64,000 nucleotides of DNA, from positions 2,232,001 through 2,296,000 of the forward strand of contig OY764545.1 in assembly GCA_963668495.1 (NCBI GenBank), in the 5' to 3' direction. Within the stretch, counting starts at the first letter, position 1; each line of letters begins with the position of its first letter. Both the position numbers and the translations under genes were made by a program. This DNA comes from Oleispirillum sp963668495 (GTDB lineage Bacteria; Pseudomonadota; Alphaproteobacteria; Rhodospirillales; Rhodospirillaceae). Below the pieces are notes generated by a model, which saw only the letters and a list, made by a program, of their open reading frames with translations, had not been told where the DNA came from and made no database searches. Shown here in pieces: positions 52,714 to 62,361 of the stretch.

Positions 52714-54351
52714 TTAGACCAAACGGGAGTGTTCGATCGCAGCCTTGATGAACGACTTGAACAGCGGATGCGGTTCAAACGGTTTGGATTTCAATTCCGG
52801 ATGGAACTGCACGCCGATAAACCACGGATGATCCGGGTATTCGACGATTTCCGGCAAAACCCCATCCGGGGAACGACCGGAAATGGACAGGCCGACCCGT
52901 TCCAACTGCGATGTGAATTTATCGTTCACTTCATAGCGGTGGCGGTGACGTTCCGAGATACGTTCTGCGCCGTAAATCTCTGCAACTCGGCTTCCCGGTT
53001 TCAACAGACATTCATATGCACCAAGACGCATGGTCCCGCCAAGATCACTATCGGCAGCACGGGCCTGAATTTCCCCATCCTTCACCCATTCAGTCATCAG
53101 ACCGACAACAGGCTCATTCGGAGAGCCGTATTCTGTCGAACCGGCACCATTCATACCGGCAAGATTTCGAGCTGCCTCAATCACAGCCATCTGCATGCCG
53201 AAACAAATGCCAAAGTACGGAATTTTGCGTTCACGAGCGAACTGAGCCGCACGGATTTTGCCTTCTGCGCCGCGTTCACCAAAGCCACCCGGAACCATGA
53301 TTGCGTGAATGTCTTCCAATTCGCGCAAGGTTTCCTCGGCATCCTCACCTTCAAAGATTTCTGAATTCATCCACTTCAGATTTACGCGAACATTGTTCGC
53401 GATACCGCCGTGGTTCAGAGCCTCTGCCAGTGATTTATAAGCATCCAGCAATTCAATGTACTTGCCAATCACTGCGACGGTCACTTCACCATCAGGCTGG
53501 ATAGCACGTTTGACAATATCGGCCCAGACGCTCAGATCCGGTTCCTTGTCACAAGGCAGGTTAAAGTGTTTGCACACCTGAACGTCCATGCCTTCTTCGT
53601 GATAGCTGATCGGCACATTGTAAATGCTGACGTCATCCAATGCCGGAATTACGCAGTCCTTATGCACGTTACAGAATTGTGCAATTTTACGGCGTTCATT
53701 TTCCGGGATCGGGCGGTCAGTACGGCACAACAGAATATCCGGCTGAATACCAACACTCAGGAGTTCCTTCACAGAGTGCTGCGTCGGCTTGGTTTTCAGT
53801 TCGCCTGCCGTTGCAATGTAGGGCAACAATGTCAGGTGGATAAACATGGACCGATCACGACCAAGGTCGTTATGCAGCTGACGAATGGCTTCAAGGAACG
53901 GCAGACTTTCAATATCACCGACCGTGCCACCAATTTCGCACAAGATAAAGTCCTCATCGGTCACATCGCTGACCACGAACTCCTTAATGGCATCGGTGAC
54001 ATGCGGAATAACCTGCACGGTCCCACCCAAATAATCACCACGGCGTTCCTTGGTGATCACATTTGAATAAATACGACCGGTCGTAATGTTGTCGGAGCGA
54101 CGGGAAGACACCCCTGTAAACCGTTCATAGTGTCCAAGGTCAAGGTCGGTTTCCGCGCCGTCGTCGGTCACGAATACTTCACCGTGTTGATAAGGACTCA
54201 TGGTCCCCGGATCAACGTTCAAATACGGGTCCAGCTTACGCAGGCGTACTTTATACCCACGTGCCTGCAAGACAGCACCAAGAGCGGCGGAGGCAAGCCC
54301 CTTACCCAAAGAGGACACCACACCACCGGTAATGAAAATAAAGCGGGTCAT
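52714..54351 (-). CDS. pyrG: CTP synthase
   Basis: 545 residues from ATG 54351 (MTRFIFITGGVVSSLGKG), which is the universal start; an open extension to 54462 adds 37 non-conserved residues. The N-terminal synthetase half has GKGLASAALGAVLQARG, DPYLNVDPGTMSPYQHGEVF and the GEVF loop; the C-terminal class I glutaminase half has GFGERG, FGICFGMQMAV with the cysteine and the later His/Glu. It makes CTP from UTP. secG lies about 210 bases upstream, kdsA 30 bases downstream. Confidence 0.97.
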   Translation of the reverse strand: MTRFIFITGGVVSSLGKGLASAALGAVLQARGYKVRLRKLDPYLNVDPGTMSPYQHGEVFVTDDGAETDLDLGHYERFTGVSSRRSDNITTGRIYSNVITKERRGDYLGGTVQVIPHVTDAIKEFVVSDVTDEDFILCEIGGTVGDIESLPFLEAIRQLHNDLGRDRSMFIHLTLLPYIATAGELKTKPTQHSVKELLSVGIQPDILLCRTDRPIPENERRKIAQFCNVHKDCVIPALDDVSIYNVPISYHEEGMDVQVCKHFNLPCDKEPDLSVWADIVKRAIQPDGEVTVAVIGKYIELLDAYKSLAEALNHGGIANNVRVNLKWMNSEIFEGEDAEETLRELEDIHAIMVPGGFGERGAEGKIRAAQFARERKIPYFGICFGMQMAVIEAARNLAGMNGAGSTEYGSPNEPVVGLMTEWVKDGEIQARAADSDLGGTMRLGAYECLLKPGSRVAEIYGAERISERHRHRYEVNDKFTSQLERVGLSISGRSPDGVLPEIVEYPDHPWFIGVQFHPELKSKPFEPHPLFKSFIKAAIEHSRLV

Positions 54352-54467
54352 CAGACACCCTACCCTTTTTTCTGGAAACAGCCCGATATAATCCAAGGAG
54401 TACGTACGAAGCTCGTTCGTTCCTGATTTATACGCGGGCGTTATTTTATATTGAAAACACACTTAAA

Positions 54468-54507
54468 GAAACCAGCACCATGCATATAGTGTGCAGGCGC
54501 TGGTTTC
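54468..54507 (-). terminator. Hairpin after secG
   Basis: GAAACCAGC (54468-54476 on +) pairs perfectly over 9 bp with GCTGGTTTC (54499-54507), with an inner TGCA/TGCA stem. On the minus strand a T-rich stretch follows. It lies about 55 bases after the secG stop and 117 bases before the pyrG start. Confidence 0.6.
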
Positions 54508-54562
54508 AAAATGACTGCGGCTTTGCCTTCATTAGAATTCAAAGCCGACTCCTTTGTCTTAA

Positions 54563-54979
54563 TTACTTTGCCGGCGGTGCCGGAGGTTCACTGTCCGCAG
54601 CCGGTGCTGTCGGAGCCGAACCGGAGGCTTCCGGTTGCGGTGCGACCTTCGGTGTCGGCACAACAGGTTCGGCAGGTTCCTCAACGACAGGGTTCGCAGT
54701 CTGTGCGTTCCCCATAAGAACCTTCAGCAGGTCATCTTCACCGCGGGTCTTCATGGAAGCCATGACTGCCAGCAGGATTGAAGTCACCATAAAACAGATT
54801 GCCAGGGTCACGGTTGCTCGGCTGAGGATGTTACCTTTGGCACGACCGGACAAGAAGCCCGCACCACCGGAGGCACCACCGCCAGTCGCAAGGCCGCCAC
54901 CTTCAGACTTTTGCATAAGGATCAGGCCGACCATGGCAATGGTCAGCAGCAAATGAACAACCAGAATAACGGTCAACAT
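54563..54979 (-). CDS. secG: Protein-export membrane protein SecG
   Basis: 138-residue inner-membrane subunit of the SecYEG channel. Two membrane helices (about 1-22 and 54-74) flank the conserved QKSEGGGLATGGGASG loop and GFLSGRAKGNILSRAT. The C-terminal tail is long and Pro/Ala/Glu-rich, as in alphaproteobacteria. tpiA lies upstream by 136 bases; the tpiA-secG-pyrG order is conserved. Confidence 0.95.
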   Translation of the reverse strand: MLTVILVVHLLLTIAMVGLILMQKSEGGGLATGGGASGGAGFLSGRAKGNILSRATVTLAICFMVTSILLAVMASMKTRGEDDLLKVLMGNAQTANPVVEEPAEPVVPTPKVAPQPEASGSAPTAPAADSEPPAPPAK

Positions 54980-55115
54980 GTGACGCTTTAACCCCTACAG
55001 AATTGTGGAGTGCTGCCATACGGCAACACGTGTTCGCGTCTTTTTAATCGCACAACACGTGTTTGACCAGCACGGATTTCGTTTTTTTTCAGGAAAAACG
55101 ATTTACGGCAACGGA

Positions 55116-55874
55116 TCAGTGATAACAGGAGACAATCCCCATAAAGTCATCAACTTTCAAAGACGCACCACCAACCAGTGCTCCGTCGATGTCAGCTTGC
55201 CCCATCAATTCCTTGGCATTCGACGGTTTTACTGAGCCACCGTACAGCAGGCGCATACTGTTTGCCTCAGCCCCCAACTGCGTCGCCAGTTCAGCCCGAA
55301 TAGCAGCATGGACGGCCTGAGCATCTTCCGGGGTTGGTGTCCGCCCGGTACCGATAGCCCAAACCGGTTCATAAGCCACAACAACGGTCTTTGCCGTACT
55401 CCCCGTTGGCAGGGACTCGCGCACTTGACGGGTCACCACGGTTTCCGTGTCCCCTGCATCTCGTTCTGCCTCGGTTTCACCAACACAGACAACAGCAACA
55501 AGCCCGGCGCGCAATGCTGCCTCTGCCTTGGCTTTGACAACGGCGTTACTTTCCCCGTGATCCGCACGACGTTCAGAGTGACCGACAATAACATGTGAAC
55601 ACCCAAGGTCTTTCAGCATCTCTGGCGCAATATCACCAGTATGCGCGCCTTTTTCCGCTGTGTGGCAATCTTGTGCGCCAACCATTACTGCGGTTCCTTG
55701 CACTGCGTTTAATGCTCGGTCAATTAAGGTAAACGGGGGACAGATCAACACATCACAGGCTAATGCGGAACCATCTTTTACCTCTGCAGCCAATCCGGCG
55801 GCCAAAGCCTGCCCGTCAGTGCTAAAGCCGTTCATTTTCCAGTTACCTGCAATCAACGGGCGGCGGGTCGTCAT
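55116..55874 (-). CDS. tpiA: Triosephosphate isomerase
   Basis: 252-residue glycolytic TIM-barrel. Active-site marks: NWKMNG (Lys), GHSERR (His), YEPVWAIGTG (Glu) and the GGSVKPSNAKEL phosphate loop. It is the first gene of the tpiA-secG-pyrG-kdsA-eno line, divergent from ppiD across 218 bases that should hold both promoters. Confidence 0.97.
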   Translation of the reverse strand: MTTRRPLIAGNWKMNGFSTDGQALAAGLAAEVKDGSALACDVLICPPFTLIDRALNAVQGTAVMVGAQDCHTAEKGAHTGDIAPEMLKDLGCSHVIVGHSERRADHGESNAVVKAKAEAALRAGLVAVVCVGETEAERDAGDTETVVTRQVRESLPTGSTAKTVVVAYEPVWAIGTGRTPTPEDAQAVHAAIRAELATQLGAEANSMRLLYGGSVKPSNAKELMGQADIDGALVGGASLKVDDFMGIVSCYH

Positions 55875-56092
55875 GGTCGTAAACTCCTGTCATGGAATGG
55901 CAAATGTTTGTGATGTCTGTACAATACAGCGCATTGATAGAAAATGTGAAGACCTCGAATTCATCGACTTTATGCCTTGCGGCGAACCGGGCACGCCCCC
56001 TATTATCTCGGCAAGCCTTCGTGCGCCTGAATATCTTTGGACGTATAGCGCACGAACACACTGTTTTCTTTTAGTCTGGAATGTGCTGAACC

Positions 56093-57958
56093 ATGTCAAA
56101 TTCCGTCGGTCGCTTTTTTTCCACTCTTATGGCGAAAATTCTGTTTGCCGTCCTGATCGTTGCATTCGGGGCATGGGGCGTTGCAGATATGCTGCGCACC
56201 AATCCGAACAGGGAGGCCGTCATCAGCGTCGGTGAAGTGGACGTCACCACACTTCAGGCCAAACGCGCCTTTATGCGAGAGCTACAAAACCTGCGGCAAT
56301 CATTCGGCCCGCAACTGACTGTGGAAGATGCAGCAAAGTTCGGCGTGTTCAATAATGTGCTGTCTCAACTTGCCAGTCGCGCCCTTCTGGATGCTGCGGC
56401 AAAAGACATCAACGTTGGTGTCAGCGATAACGCCATGCAGCACCTGATTATGTCCAATTCGGCGTTTCTTGATGAAACCGGGAAATTCAACCGTGATCGC
56501 TTCCGTCGTGTACTGGAACAAAACGGATATAATGAAGTCGATTTTCTGGCTATGACCCGCAATGATCTGACCCGCCAACGCCTGATTGACTCTGTAACCG
56601 GCCCAGTCGTCGCACCGCAAATCCTTGTTGATACGTTGCTGCGCTATGAAGGTGAACAACGCACCGTAGATTACTTCACAGTAGCGGCTTCTGACATGCC
56701 CCAGCCAAAAGATCCAGGTGATGAGGCCCTCAAAGCCTATCAAAATGAAAATGCCGCCCGCTACACTGCCCCTGAAACTCGTAAGCTTACTGTTTTGCTG
56801 ATTACCCCGGAAGCGGTCGGCAAGACCCTGACGTTTACCGAAGACGATCTGAAAGCGTACTACGAAGAACACACCAATCTGTTCAGCGTTCAGGAAACCC
56901 GCAATCTTAGCCAAATCCTCAGCAAATCTAAGGAAGATGCGGAAAAAGTCGCGAAAGCCCTGAAAGAAGGTCGCGCACTGAAAACTGTTGCTGCAGAGCA
57001 AAAAGCCACCCTGACAAATTTGGGTTGGGTGACACATAACAGCCTGCTTGCATCCATTTCTACGCCGGCTTTTGCCGCGGAAAAAGGTGCGGTACTGCCG
57101 CCGATTCAAACACCGCTTGGCTGGCACGTGTTTAAAGTGGTCGACATTCGTCCGGCAAGTACGAAACCGTTCGCTGAGGCCAAAGCAGACGTGGAAAAAG
57201 CCTTGCGCTCTGACAAAATCATGACCGCTATCTATGACAAATCCATTGCGGTTGAAGATGCTGTTTCCACAGGTGCCACACTTGAAGAAGCTGCAAAATT
57301 GCATGGCCTTAAGGCCCTTTCCCTTCCGGCTGTGACTGCCAATGGACAAAGCAATCCTGACGTTCCCGCCATTCAAACCGTTGCCAAAGCCGGGTATGAA
57401 CAAAATGAAGGGGAGCAAAGCACCCTTATGGAATATGAAGGCGAACCGGGCGGATACTTCATTGTGCGTACGGATAAAATTACGCCTTCAGCATTGAAGC
57501 CATTTGACAGCATCCGCAAAGACCTTCTGGCGACTTGGCGTGGTGAGCAACAACAGGAAGAAGCCGTTAAAAAAGCTGCTGATCTGGCAAAAACCTTCGC
57601 CGAAGCCAAATCTGATAAGGCCTTTGCCAAAGCCAATAAAGTGACGGTTAAAACCTCTGCGCCGATGTATCGCTCTTCACAGGCTGAGCTGCCTCAGACT
57701 TTGGTGAAGGCAATATTTGATGCAAAAATCGGCAATACGGACAGTGCTGCTACGGCTGATGGGGCCATTGTTGCCCGCCTGAAAGAGATCAAACCGGTTA
57801 ATCTGGACGACTTTAAGGAAACCTTGGCTGAAGGCAAACGTCAGTTGCGTGGTTCCCTTGGAAATATCGTGATGTCTCCGTTCACCCAACAATTGACGGA
57901 AACATTCGACATGCGTCAAAGCCGCAGCGTTGAAAGTCTGGTGCAGGAGCTGAAATAG
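56093..57958 (+). CDS. ppiD: Periplasmic peptidyl-prolyl isomerase/chaperone PpiD (SurA_N family)
   Basis: 621-residue membrane-anchored folding factor. One membrane helix (about 11-31) near the N-terminus, a SurA-type N domain (FGVFNNVLSQLASRALLDAAAKDI), a parvulin domain (TRNLSQILSKSKEDAEKVAKAL to GWHVFKVVDI) and a C-terminal helical part. It helps proteins leaving SecYEG. Parvulin catalytic details cannot be checked here. trpE starts one base after its stop, so ppiD-trpE share a transcript, a known alphaproteobacterial order. Confidence 0.9.
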   Translation: MSNSVGRFFSTLMAKILFAVLIVAFGAWGVADMLRTNPNREAVISVGEVDVTTLQAKRAFMRELQNLRQSFGPQLTVEDAAKFGVFNNVLSQLASRALLDAAAKDINVGVSDNAMQHLIMSNSAFLDETGKFNRDRFRRVLEQNGYNEVDFLAMTRNDLTRQRLIDSVTGPVVAPQILVDTLLRYEGEQRTVDYFTVAASDMPQPKDPGDEALKAYQNENAARYTAPETRKLTVLLITPEAVGKTLTFTEDDLKAYYEEHTNLFSVQETRNLSQILSKSKEDAEKVAKALKEGRALKTVAAEQKATLTNLGWVTHNSLLASISTPAFAAEKGAVLPPIQTPLGWHVFKVVDIRPASTKPFAEAKADVEKALRSDKIMTAIYDKSIAVEDAVSTGATLEEAAKLHGLKALSLPAVTANGQSNPDVPAIQTVAKAGYEQNEGEQSTLMEYEGEPGGYFIVRTDKITPSALKPFDSIRKDLLATWRGEQQQEEAVKKAADLAKTFAEAKSDKAFAKANKVTVKTSAPMYRSSQAELPQTLVKAIFDAKIGNTDSAATADGAIVARLKEIKPVNLDDFKETLAEGKRQLRGSLGNIVMSPFTQQLTETFDMRQSRSVESLVQELK

Positions 57959-57959
57959 A

Positions 57960-59498
57960 ATGCAGGTAACCCCGGATTTTGAATCCTTTACGGCCCTATA
58001 CCAAGCCGGAACGCCACAGCTTGCATGGGCAACAATTCCTGCCGATCTGGAAACCCCGGTTTCCGTATTGATGAAGCTGGCGGGCAATACGCCAAACAGC
58101 TTCCTGCTGGAATCAGTTGAAGGTGGTGATGTGCGCGGTCGGTATTCCTTTATCGGCATGCAACCGGATTTGATTTGGCGTTGCCAAGGGCATGCGGCAG
58201 AAATCAACCGCACTGCCCTTACAGATACAGATGCCTTCGTTTCAGATGATCGGGCACCGCTAGACTCATTGCGGGCCTTAATTGACGAAAGTCGGGTTGA
58301 GATACCGGAAGGCCTTCCTCCCATGGCTGCGGGGCTTGTCGGCTATATGGGCTATGACACTATCCGTTTGGTCGAAGACATCCCAGACACCAACCCGGAT
58401 GAGCTGAACGTCCCTGATGGGCTGTATGTCCGCCCGACATTAATTGCCGTCTTTGACACCATTGCCGATATCGTGACACTGGTGACACCGGTCCGCCCAC
58501 AATCCGGGTTGGATGCTCAACAGGCCTATGCCCATGCACAAAACCTGCTGAAAAACGCCCTGAACCGTATCGGTAAAAGCCTGCCTTACTCTGCCGGAGA
58601 ACCTTTGCCGGAAACAGTGATCGAGCCAACTTCCAACATGGCACCGGAGACTTTCCGCTCCATGGTAGATAAGGCCAAAGATTACATTCTGGCTGGAGAT
58701 ATTTTTCAGGTTGTCCTGTCCCAACGGTTTTCCTTCCCGTTTGACCTGCCGCCATTGGCCTTGTATCGGGCATTACGGAGGACCAACCCCTCCCCGTTTA
58801 TGTTCTTCCTGAACTTTGGCTCCTATCACGTTATCGGTGCCAGCCCGGAAATTTTGGTCCGTATGCGCGAAGGCATCGTGACCGTCAGACCAATCGCCGG
58901 AACCGAAGTCCGTGGAGCCAATAAAGCCGAAGATGAAAAACTGGCGCAGCAGTTACTTGCCAACCCCAAAGAACTGGCAGAGCATTTGATGCTGTTGGAT
59001 TTGGGCCGCAACGACGTAGGTCGCGTGTCTGAAGTCGGCTCTGTTACAGTCACGGATCAAATGGTCGTGGAATATTACTCCCACGTCATGCACATCGTAT
59101 CCAATGTCATTGGGACATTGCGCCATGATCGGGACGCCATGGATGCTCTCATGGCTGGTTTCCCTGCCGGAACGGTTTCCGGTGCGCCAAAAATTCGCGC
59201 CATGGAAATCATTGACGAACTGGAACCGTCGCGACGTGGGATTTATGCGGGCTGCATCGGCTATATTTCCGGCAACGGCGATATGGACACCTGCATTGCG
59301 CTACGAACAGCCGTTCTGAAAGACGAAAAAATGTATGTTCAGGCTGGCGCAGGAATTGTCGCAGACAGCGATCCTGAAAAAGAATTTCAAGAAACCCGCA
59401 ACAAGGCACGCGCCCTAATTAGGGCAGCGGAGATTGCCCCCCGCTATGCCCAGTCGCAACCTTTACAAAATTCCGTATTTGACCTTAACCAGCGTTGA
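57960..59498 (+). CDS. trpE: Anthranilate synthase component I
   Basis: 512-residue subunit making anthranilate from chorismate. The N-terminal feedback-site NTPNSFLLESVEGG and the chorismate-binding domain (GDIFQVVLSQRFSFP, SPEILVR, IAGTEVRGA, LMLLDLGRNDVGRVS, AGTVSGAPKIRAMEI, QAGAGIVADSDPEKE) are complete. No leader peptide precedes it since it starts one base after ppiD, so classic attenuation is unlikely here. trpG is 1.2 kb away on the same strand, separated by a minus-strand gene. Confidence 0.96.
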   Translation: MQVTPDFESFTALYQAGTPQLAWATIPADLETPVSVLMKLAGNTPNSFLLESVEGGDVRGRYSFIGMQPDLIWRCQGHAAEINRTALTDTDAFVSDDRAPLDSLRALIDESRVEIPEGLPPMAAGLVGYMGYDTIRLVEDIPDTNPDELNVPDGLYVRPTLIAVFDTIADIVTLVTPVRPQSGLDAQQAYAHAQNLLKNALNRIGKSLPYSAGEPLPETVIEPTSNMAPETFRSMVDKAKDYILAGDIFQVVLSQRFSFPFDLPPLALYRALRRTNPSPFMFFLNFGSYHVIGASPEILVRMREGIVTVRPIAGTEVRGANKAEDEKLAQQLLANPKELAEHLMLLDLGRNDVGRVSEVGSVTVTDQMVVEYYSHVMHIVSNVIGTLRHDRDAMDALMAGFPAGTVSGAPKIRAMEIIDELEPSRRGIYAGCIGYISGNGDMDTCIALRTAVLKDEKMYVQAGAGIVADSDPEKEFQETRNKARALIRAAEIAPRYAQSQPLQNSVFDLNQR

Positions 59499-60548
59499 AA
59501 CGGGCACCAATTGGATCCCTTTGTCTTTCAGGCTGGGGATCCACTGCTGTAATGCCTTGATCGTCGTATCTCGGGGATGACCTATGGCAATGGCGTGCCC
59601 TGACTTCCGTGCGATGTTCTCCAAACGCTTGAGCTGATGCGCAATGTCAGCCGACTTTGGACTGTCATCTAAAAAGACATCGCGAGTCAAATTGGGGACT
59701 TGGGCGGCCTCCGCCATCTTTGCCGCTACTGACTTACCTGATGTCAAAGAATCAATAAAAATCAGTTCACTGGACTTAAGTTCCTTAGAAACAACTTTCA
59801 TACAGTTGCCGCAAGATGTGAACTTGCTGCCCATGTGATTGTTGATCCCGACGTAGCCGTCAAACGATGCAAGGGATTGCTGCAACCGTTGCCGGATTTC
59901 ATTTTCCGTCATCGACGCCAGCAACACATCCGGTCCCGGATCGTACCCACTGCCCATTGGTTCCATGGGCATGTGCAACATCAATTCCAGTCCCGCAGCA
60001 TGCGCACTTTGCACCTGTTCATGTAAATTCCGGGCATAACTGAGAAATGATCCAGTGAGCGGACCCGGTAATTTGAACACTTCTGCGGTGCGTCGTTGGT
60101 CAACGCCCATATCATCAATGATGATGGCGATCATCGGCACATTTGGCTGGGGCTGAAATGGGATTGCGTTCTTTTGCCATCTTGCCAAAGCAGGCGCAGG
60201 GGGATCTTGCGGCAGAAATTCCTCAGGAATATCAGTTTGAGGCGGCAAGGCTGCCACTTCAGGCTGTTTCTGGACTGTCTGCTTCGTCGGAGCTTTACCC
60301 AACGCATCAAGGGTTTGCTCCGTAAAATATTCCGAGGTTGGCGTTTGAACCGCCGCTACAGGCGGGGGATCCCCTTTGTACAGCGTTGCCCCGACCCAAC
60401 CAAAGACACCGCCAATCAGCATGGCTCCGAACACCCCGGAGGCAATCAAAGCTGAGGATGCAGAAAAATGACGACGAAGCACTGGGAAAAGCTGGCGAAT
60501 ACCCCCAAACACTGAGGACATCAGTCGATGGCGTAATTTATCAAACAA
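59463..60548 (-). CDS. Divergent polysaccharide deacetylase family protein
   Basis: 361-residue envelope protein. A basic cytoplasmic part, a membrane helix at about 31-51, a Pro/Gln-rich linker, and a degraded polysaccharide deacetylase (DUF610) domain with PMIAIIIDDMGVDQRRT, LMLHMPMEP, GINNHMGSKFT and AIGHPRDTTIKAL, which keep Asp and His residues of the metal site. Substrate is unknown; peptidoglycan is usual for relatives. It overlaps the trpE 3' end by 36 bases in convergent orientation. Confidence 0.88.
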   Translation of the reverse strand: MFDKLRHRLMSSVFGGIRQLFPVLRRHFSASSALIASGVFGAMLIGGVFGWVGATLYKGDPPPVAAVQTPTSEYFTEQTLDALGKAPTKQTVQKQPEVAALPPQTDIPEEFLPQDPPAPALARWQKNAIPFQPQPNVPMIAIIIDDMGVDQRRTAEVFKLPGPLTGSFLSYARNLHEQVQSAHAAGLELMLHMPMEPMGSGYDPGPDVLLASMTENEIRQRLQQSLASFDGYVGINNHMGSKFTSCGNCMKVVSKELKSSELIFIDSLTSGKSVAAKMAEAAQVPNLTRDVFLDDSPKSADIAHQLKRLENIARKSGHAIAIGHPRDTTIKALQQWIPSLKDKGIQLVPVSTLVKVKYGIL

Positions 60549-60726
60549 AAGGAAACCTCCAAGACACTAGAACTGGGCAGGTTAGCCGCAAAAAGTCATA
60601 AATTCTGTGCTTCTTCGCACACCTTCACACGTCCACCCTCTTGACGCCACCCCCTCTGCCGTCCATCCTGTGCTTCCGTTTTATATAGCTGGGACCTGGT
60701 CTTCGGCAAAGTAGGATTTCATACCC

Positions 60727-61320
60727 ATGTATCTGCTGATCGATAACTACGACAGCTTCACATATAACCTTTGGCATTATCTTGGAGAGCTTGGTGCTGA
60801 TGTAGAAGTCGTTCGCAACGATGCGATAACGGCGGAGCAAGCCTTGGCGAAGAAACCGCAGGGCATCATCCTGTCCCCAGGGCCATGTGGCCCGGATAAA
60901 GCCGGGATTTGCCTTGAACTGGTTGAATTGGCTGCGAAACAGTCCATGCCGTTATTTGGCGTTTGCCTAGGTCATCAAACTATTGGTCAAGCCTTTGGCG
61001 GTAAAGTTATTCGCGCCCCCGAACCCATGCACGGCAAAGTCAGTCAACTGCATCACAACGGTACAGACGTATTTTCCGGTCTTCCTGTTCCCTTGGATGC
61101 AACCCGTTACCATTCCCTGATTGTTGAACGGGATACGTTGCCAGATTGCCTTGAAATCACAGCAGAAACTGAGGATGGATTGATCATGGGGCTGGCCCAC
61201 AAGGAATTGCCGATCTATGGCGTGCAATTCCACCCGGAGAGCATTGCCTCTGCCCATGGGCATGATCTGTTAAAGAACTTTTTGAACCTTGCTCAAAAAA
61301 GCTGCACAAAGAAAGACTAA
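60727..61320 (+). CDS. trpG: Anthranilate synthase component II (glutamine amidotransferase)
   Basis: 197-residue class I glutaminase supplying ammonia to TrpE. It has NYDSFTYNLWHYL, the oxyanion loop SPGPCGPDKAG, nucleophile region FGVCLGHQTIGQAFGG and the VQFHPES His/Glu. trpD follows after six bases. The 178-base gap after the deacetylase gene must hold the promoter; a TTGACG near 60641 is a possible -35 but I see no good -10. It could double as PabA; no pabA is visible. Confidence 0.95.
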   Translation: MYLLIDNYDSFTYNLWHYLGELGADVEVVRNDAITAEQALAKKPQGIILSPGPCGPDKAGICLELVELAAKQSMPLFGVCLGHQTIGQAFGGKVIRAPEPMHGKVSQLHHNGTDVFSGLPVPLDATRYHSLIVERDTLPDCLEITAETEDGLIMGLAHKELPIYGVQFHPESIASAHGHDLLKNFLNLAQKSCTKKD

Positions 61321-61326
61321 CACCGT

Positions 61327-62361
61327 ATGCACGATTTGAAACCCTACCTTGCCCAAATTGCCGAGGGCAAAACCCTGTCCGAGAACGAAGCCGCCGCCGC
61401 CTTTAATATCATCATGTCCGGTGACGCAACTGCGTCACAAATTGGCGCGATGCTGATGGGCATGCGCATGCGCGGTGAAACGGTTGAAGAAATCACTGGG
61501 GCAGCACGAACCATGCGTGAGAAGGCTCTGCAGGTATCGGCGCCTGAGAACGCCGTCGATGTTGTTGGCACCGGCGGTGATTCCACAGGAACCTATAACA
61601 TTTCCACCGGGGCGGCCTTTGTCGTTGCAGCTCACGGAGTTCCTGTTGCAAAACACGGCAATAGAGCCCAAACCTCAAAATCCGGTTCTGCTGATGTTCT
61701 AAGTGCCTTGGGCATCAACCTTGATGCAGACATGAAATTGGTGGAACGGGCCATTCACGATGCCAACATCGGCTTTCTGATGGCAACCCGCCATCACAGC
61801 GCCATGCGTTATGTCGGTCCGGCCCGGAAAGAACTCGGCACCCGCACCATATTTAACCTGCTTGGCCCCCTGTCCAACCCGGCGGGCGTCAAACGTATGG
61901 TCATTGGCGTGTTTTCTAAAGATTGGCTGATCCCATTGGCTGAAGTACTTGGCAAGCTAGGTGCTGAACATGTTTGGGTCGTTCACGGACACAGCGGCCT
62001 TGATGAAATCTCGACCACTGGGCCAACAGAAGTTGCGGAATACAAAGATGGTCTGGTGACAACCTTTACCATCACCCCAGAAGATGTCGGGTTAGAGCGG
62101 GTCTCTATCGAGGACTTGCGCGGCGGCAGCCCAGAGGAAAATGCAGACGCTCTCCTTAAGGTCATGACCAACGATGTGCCGGATAACCTAACTGCTTTCC
62201 GCGATGTGATTGCCATGAATGCTGGGGCGGTTCTGTATGTCGCAGGAGCTGTAGATTCACTTAAGGATGGCGTATCTAGTGCATTGAATAAGTTGAAAGA
62301 TGGATCAGCACTGAAAGCAGTATCCGAACTTAAGCGTATTACGAATGGAAGCGTAGAGTGA
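61327..62361 (+). CDS. trpD: Anthranilate phosphoribosyltransferase
   Basis: 344-residue enzyme joining anthranilate and PRPP. Motifs: GTGGDSTGTYNISTGAAFVVA (PRPP loop), KHGNRAQTSKSGSADVL, NIGFLMATRHHSAMR, FNLLGPLSNPAG and the C-terminal GAVLYVAG. The stop codon overlaps the trpC GTG start (GTGA), so the two are coupled. Standard length. Confidence 0.96.
   Translation: MHDLKPYLAQIAEGKTLSENEAAAAFNIIMSGDATASQIGAMLMGMRMRGETVEEITGAARTMREKALQVSAPENAVDVVGTGGDSTGTYNISTGAAFVVAAHGVPVAKHGNRAQTSKSGSADVLSALGINLDADMKLVERAIHDANIGFLMATRHHSAMRYVGPARKELGTRTIFNLLGPLSNPAGVKRMVIGVFSKDWLIPLAEVLGKLGAEHVWVVHGHSGLDEISTTGPTEVAEYKDGLVTTFTITPEDVGLERVSIEDLRGGSPEENADALLKVMTNDVPDNLTAFRDVIAMNAGAVLYVAGAVDSLKDGVSSALNKLKDGSALKAVSELKRITNGSVE

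Noticed and set aside
56300..57418. 372-codon minus-strand frame opposite ppiD
   Set aside because: Shadow frame; the PpiD coding pattern on the plus strand is clear.
60625..60840. 71-codon minus-strand frame in the trpG upstream gap
   Set aside because: Overlaps trpG, no ribosome site or family resemblance.
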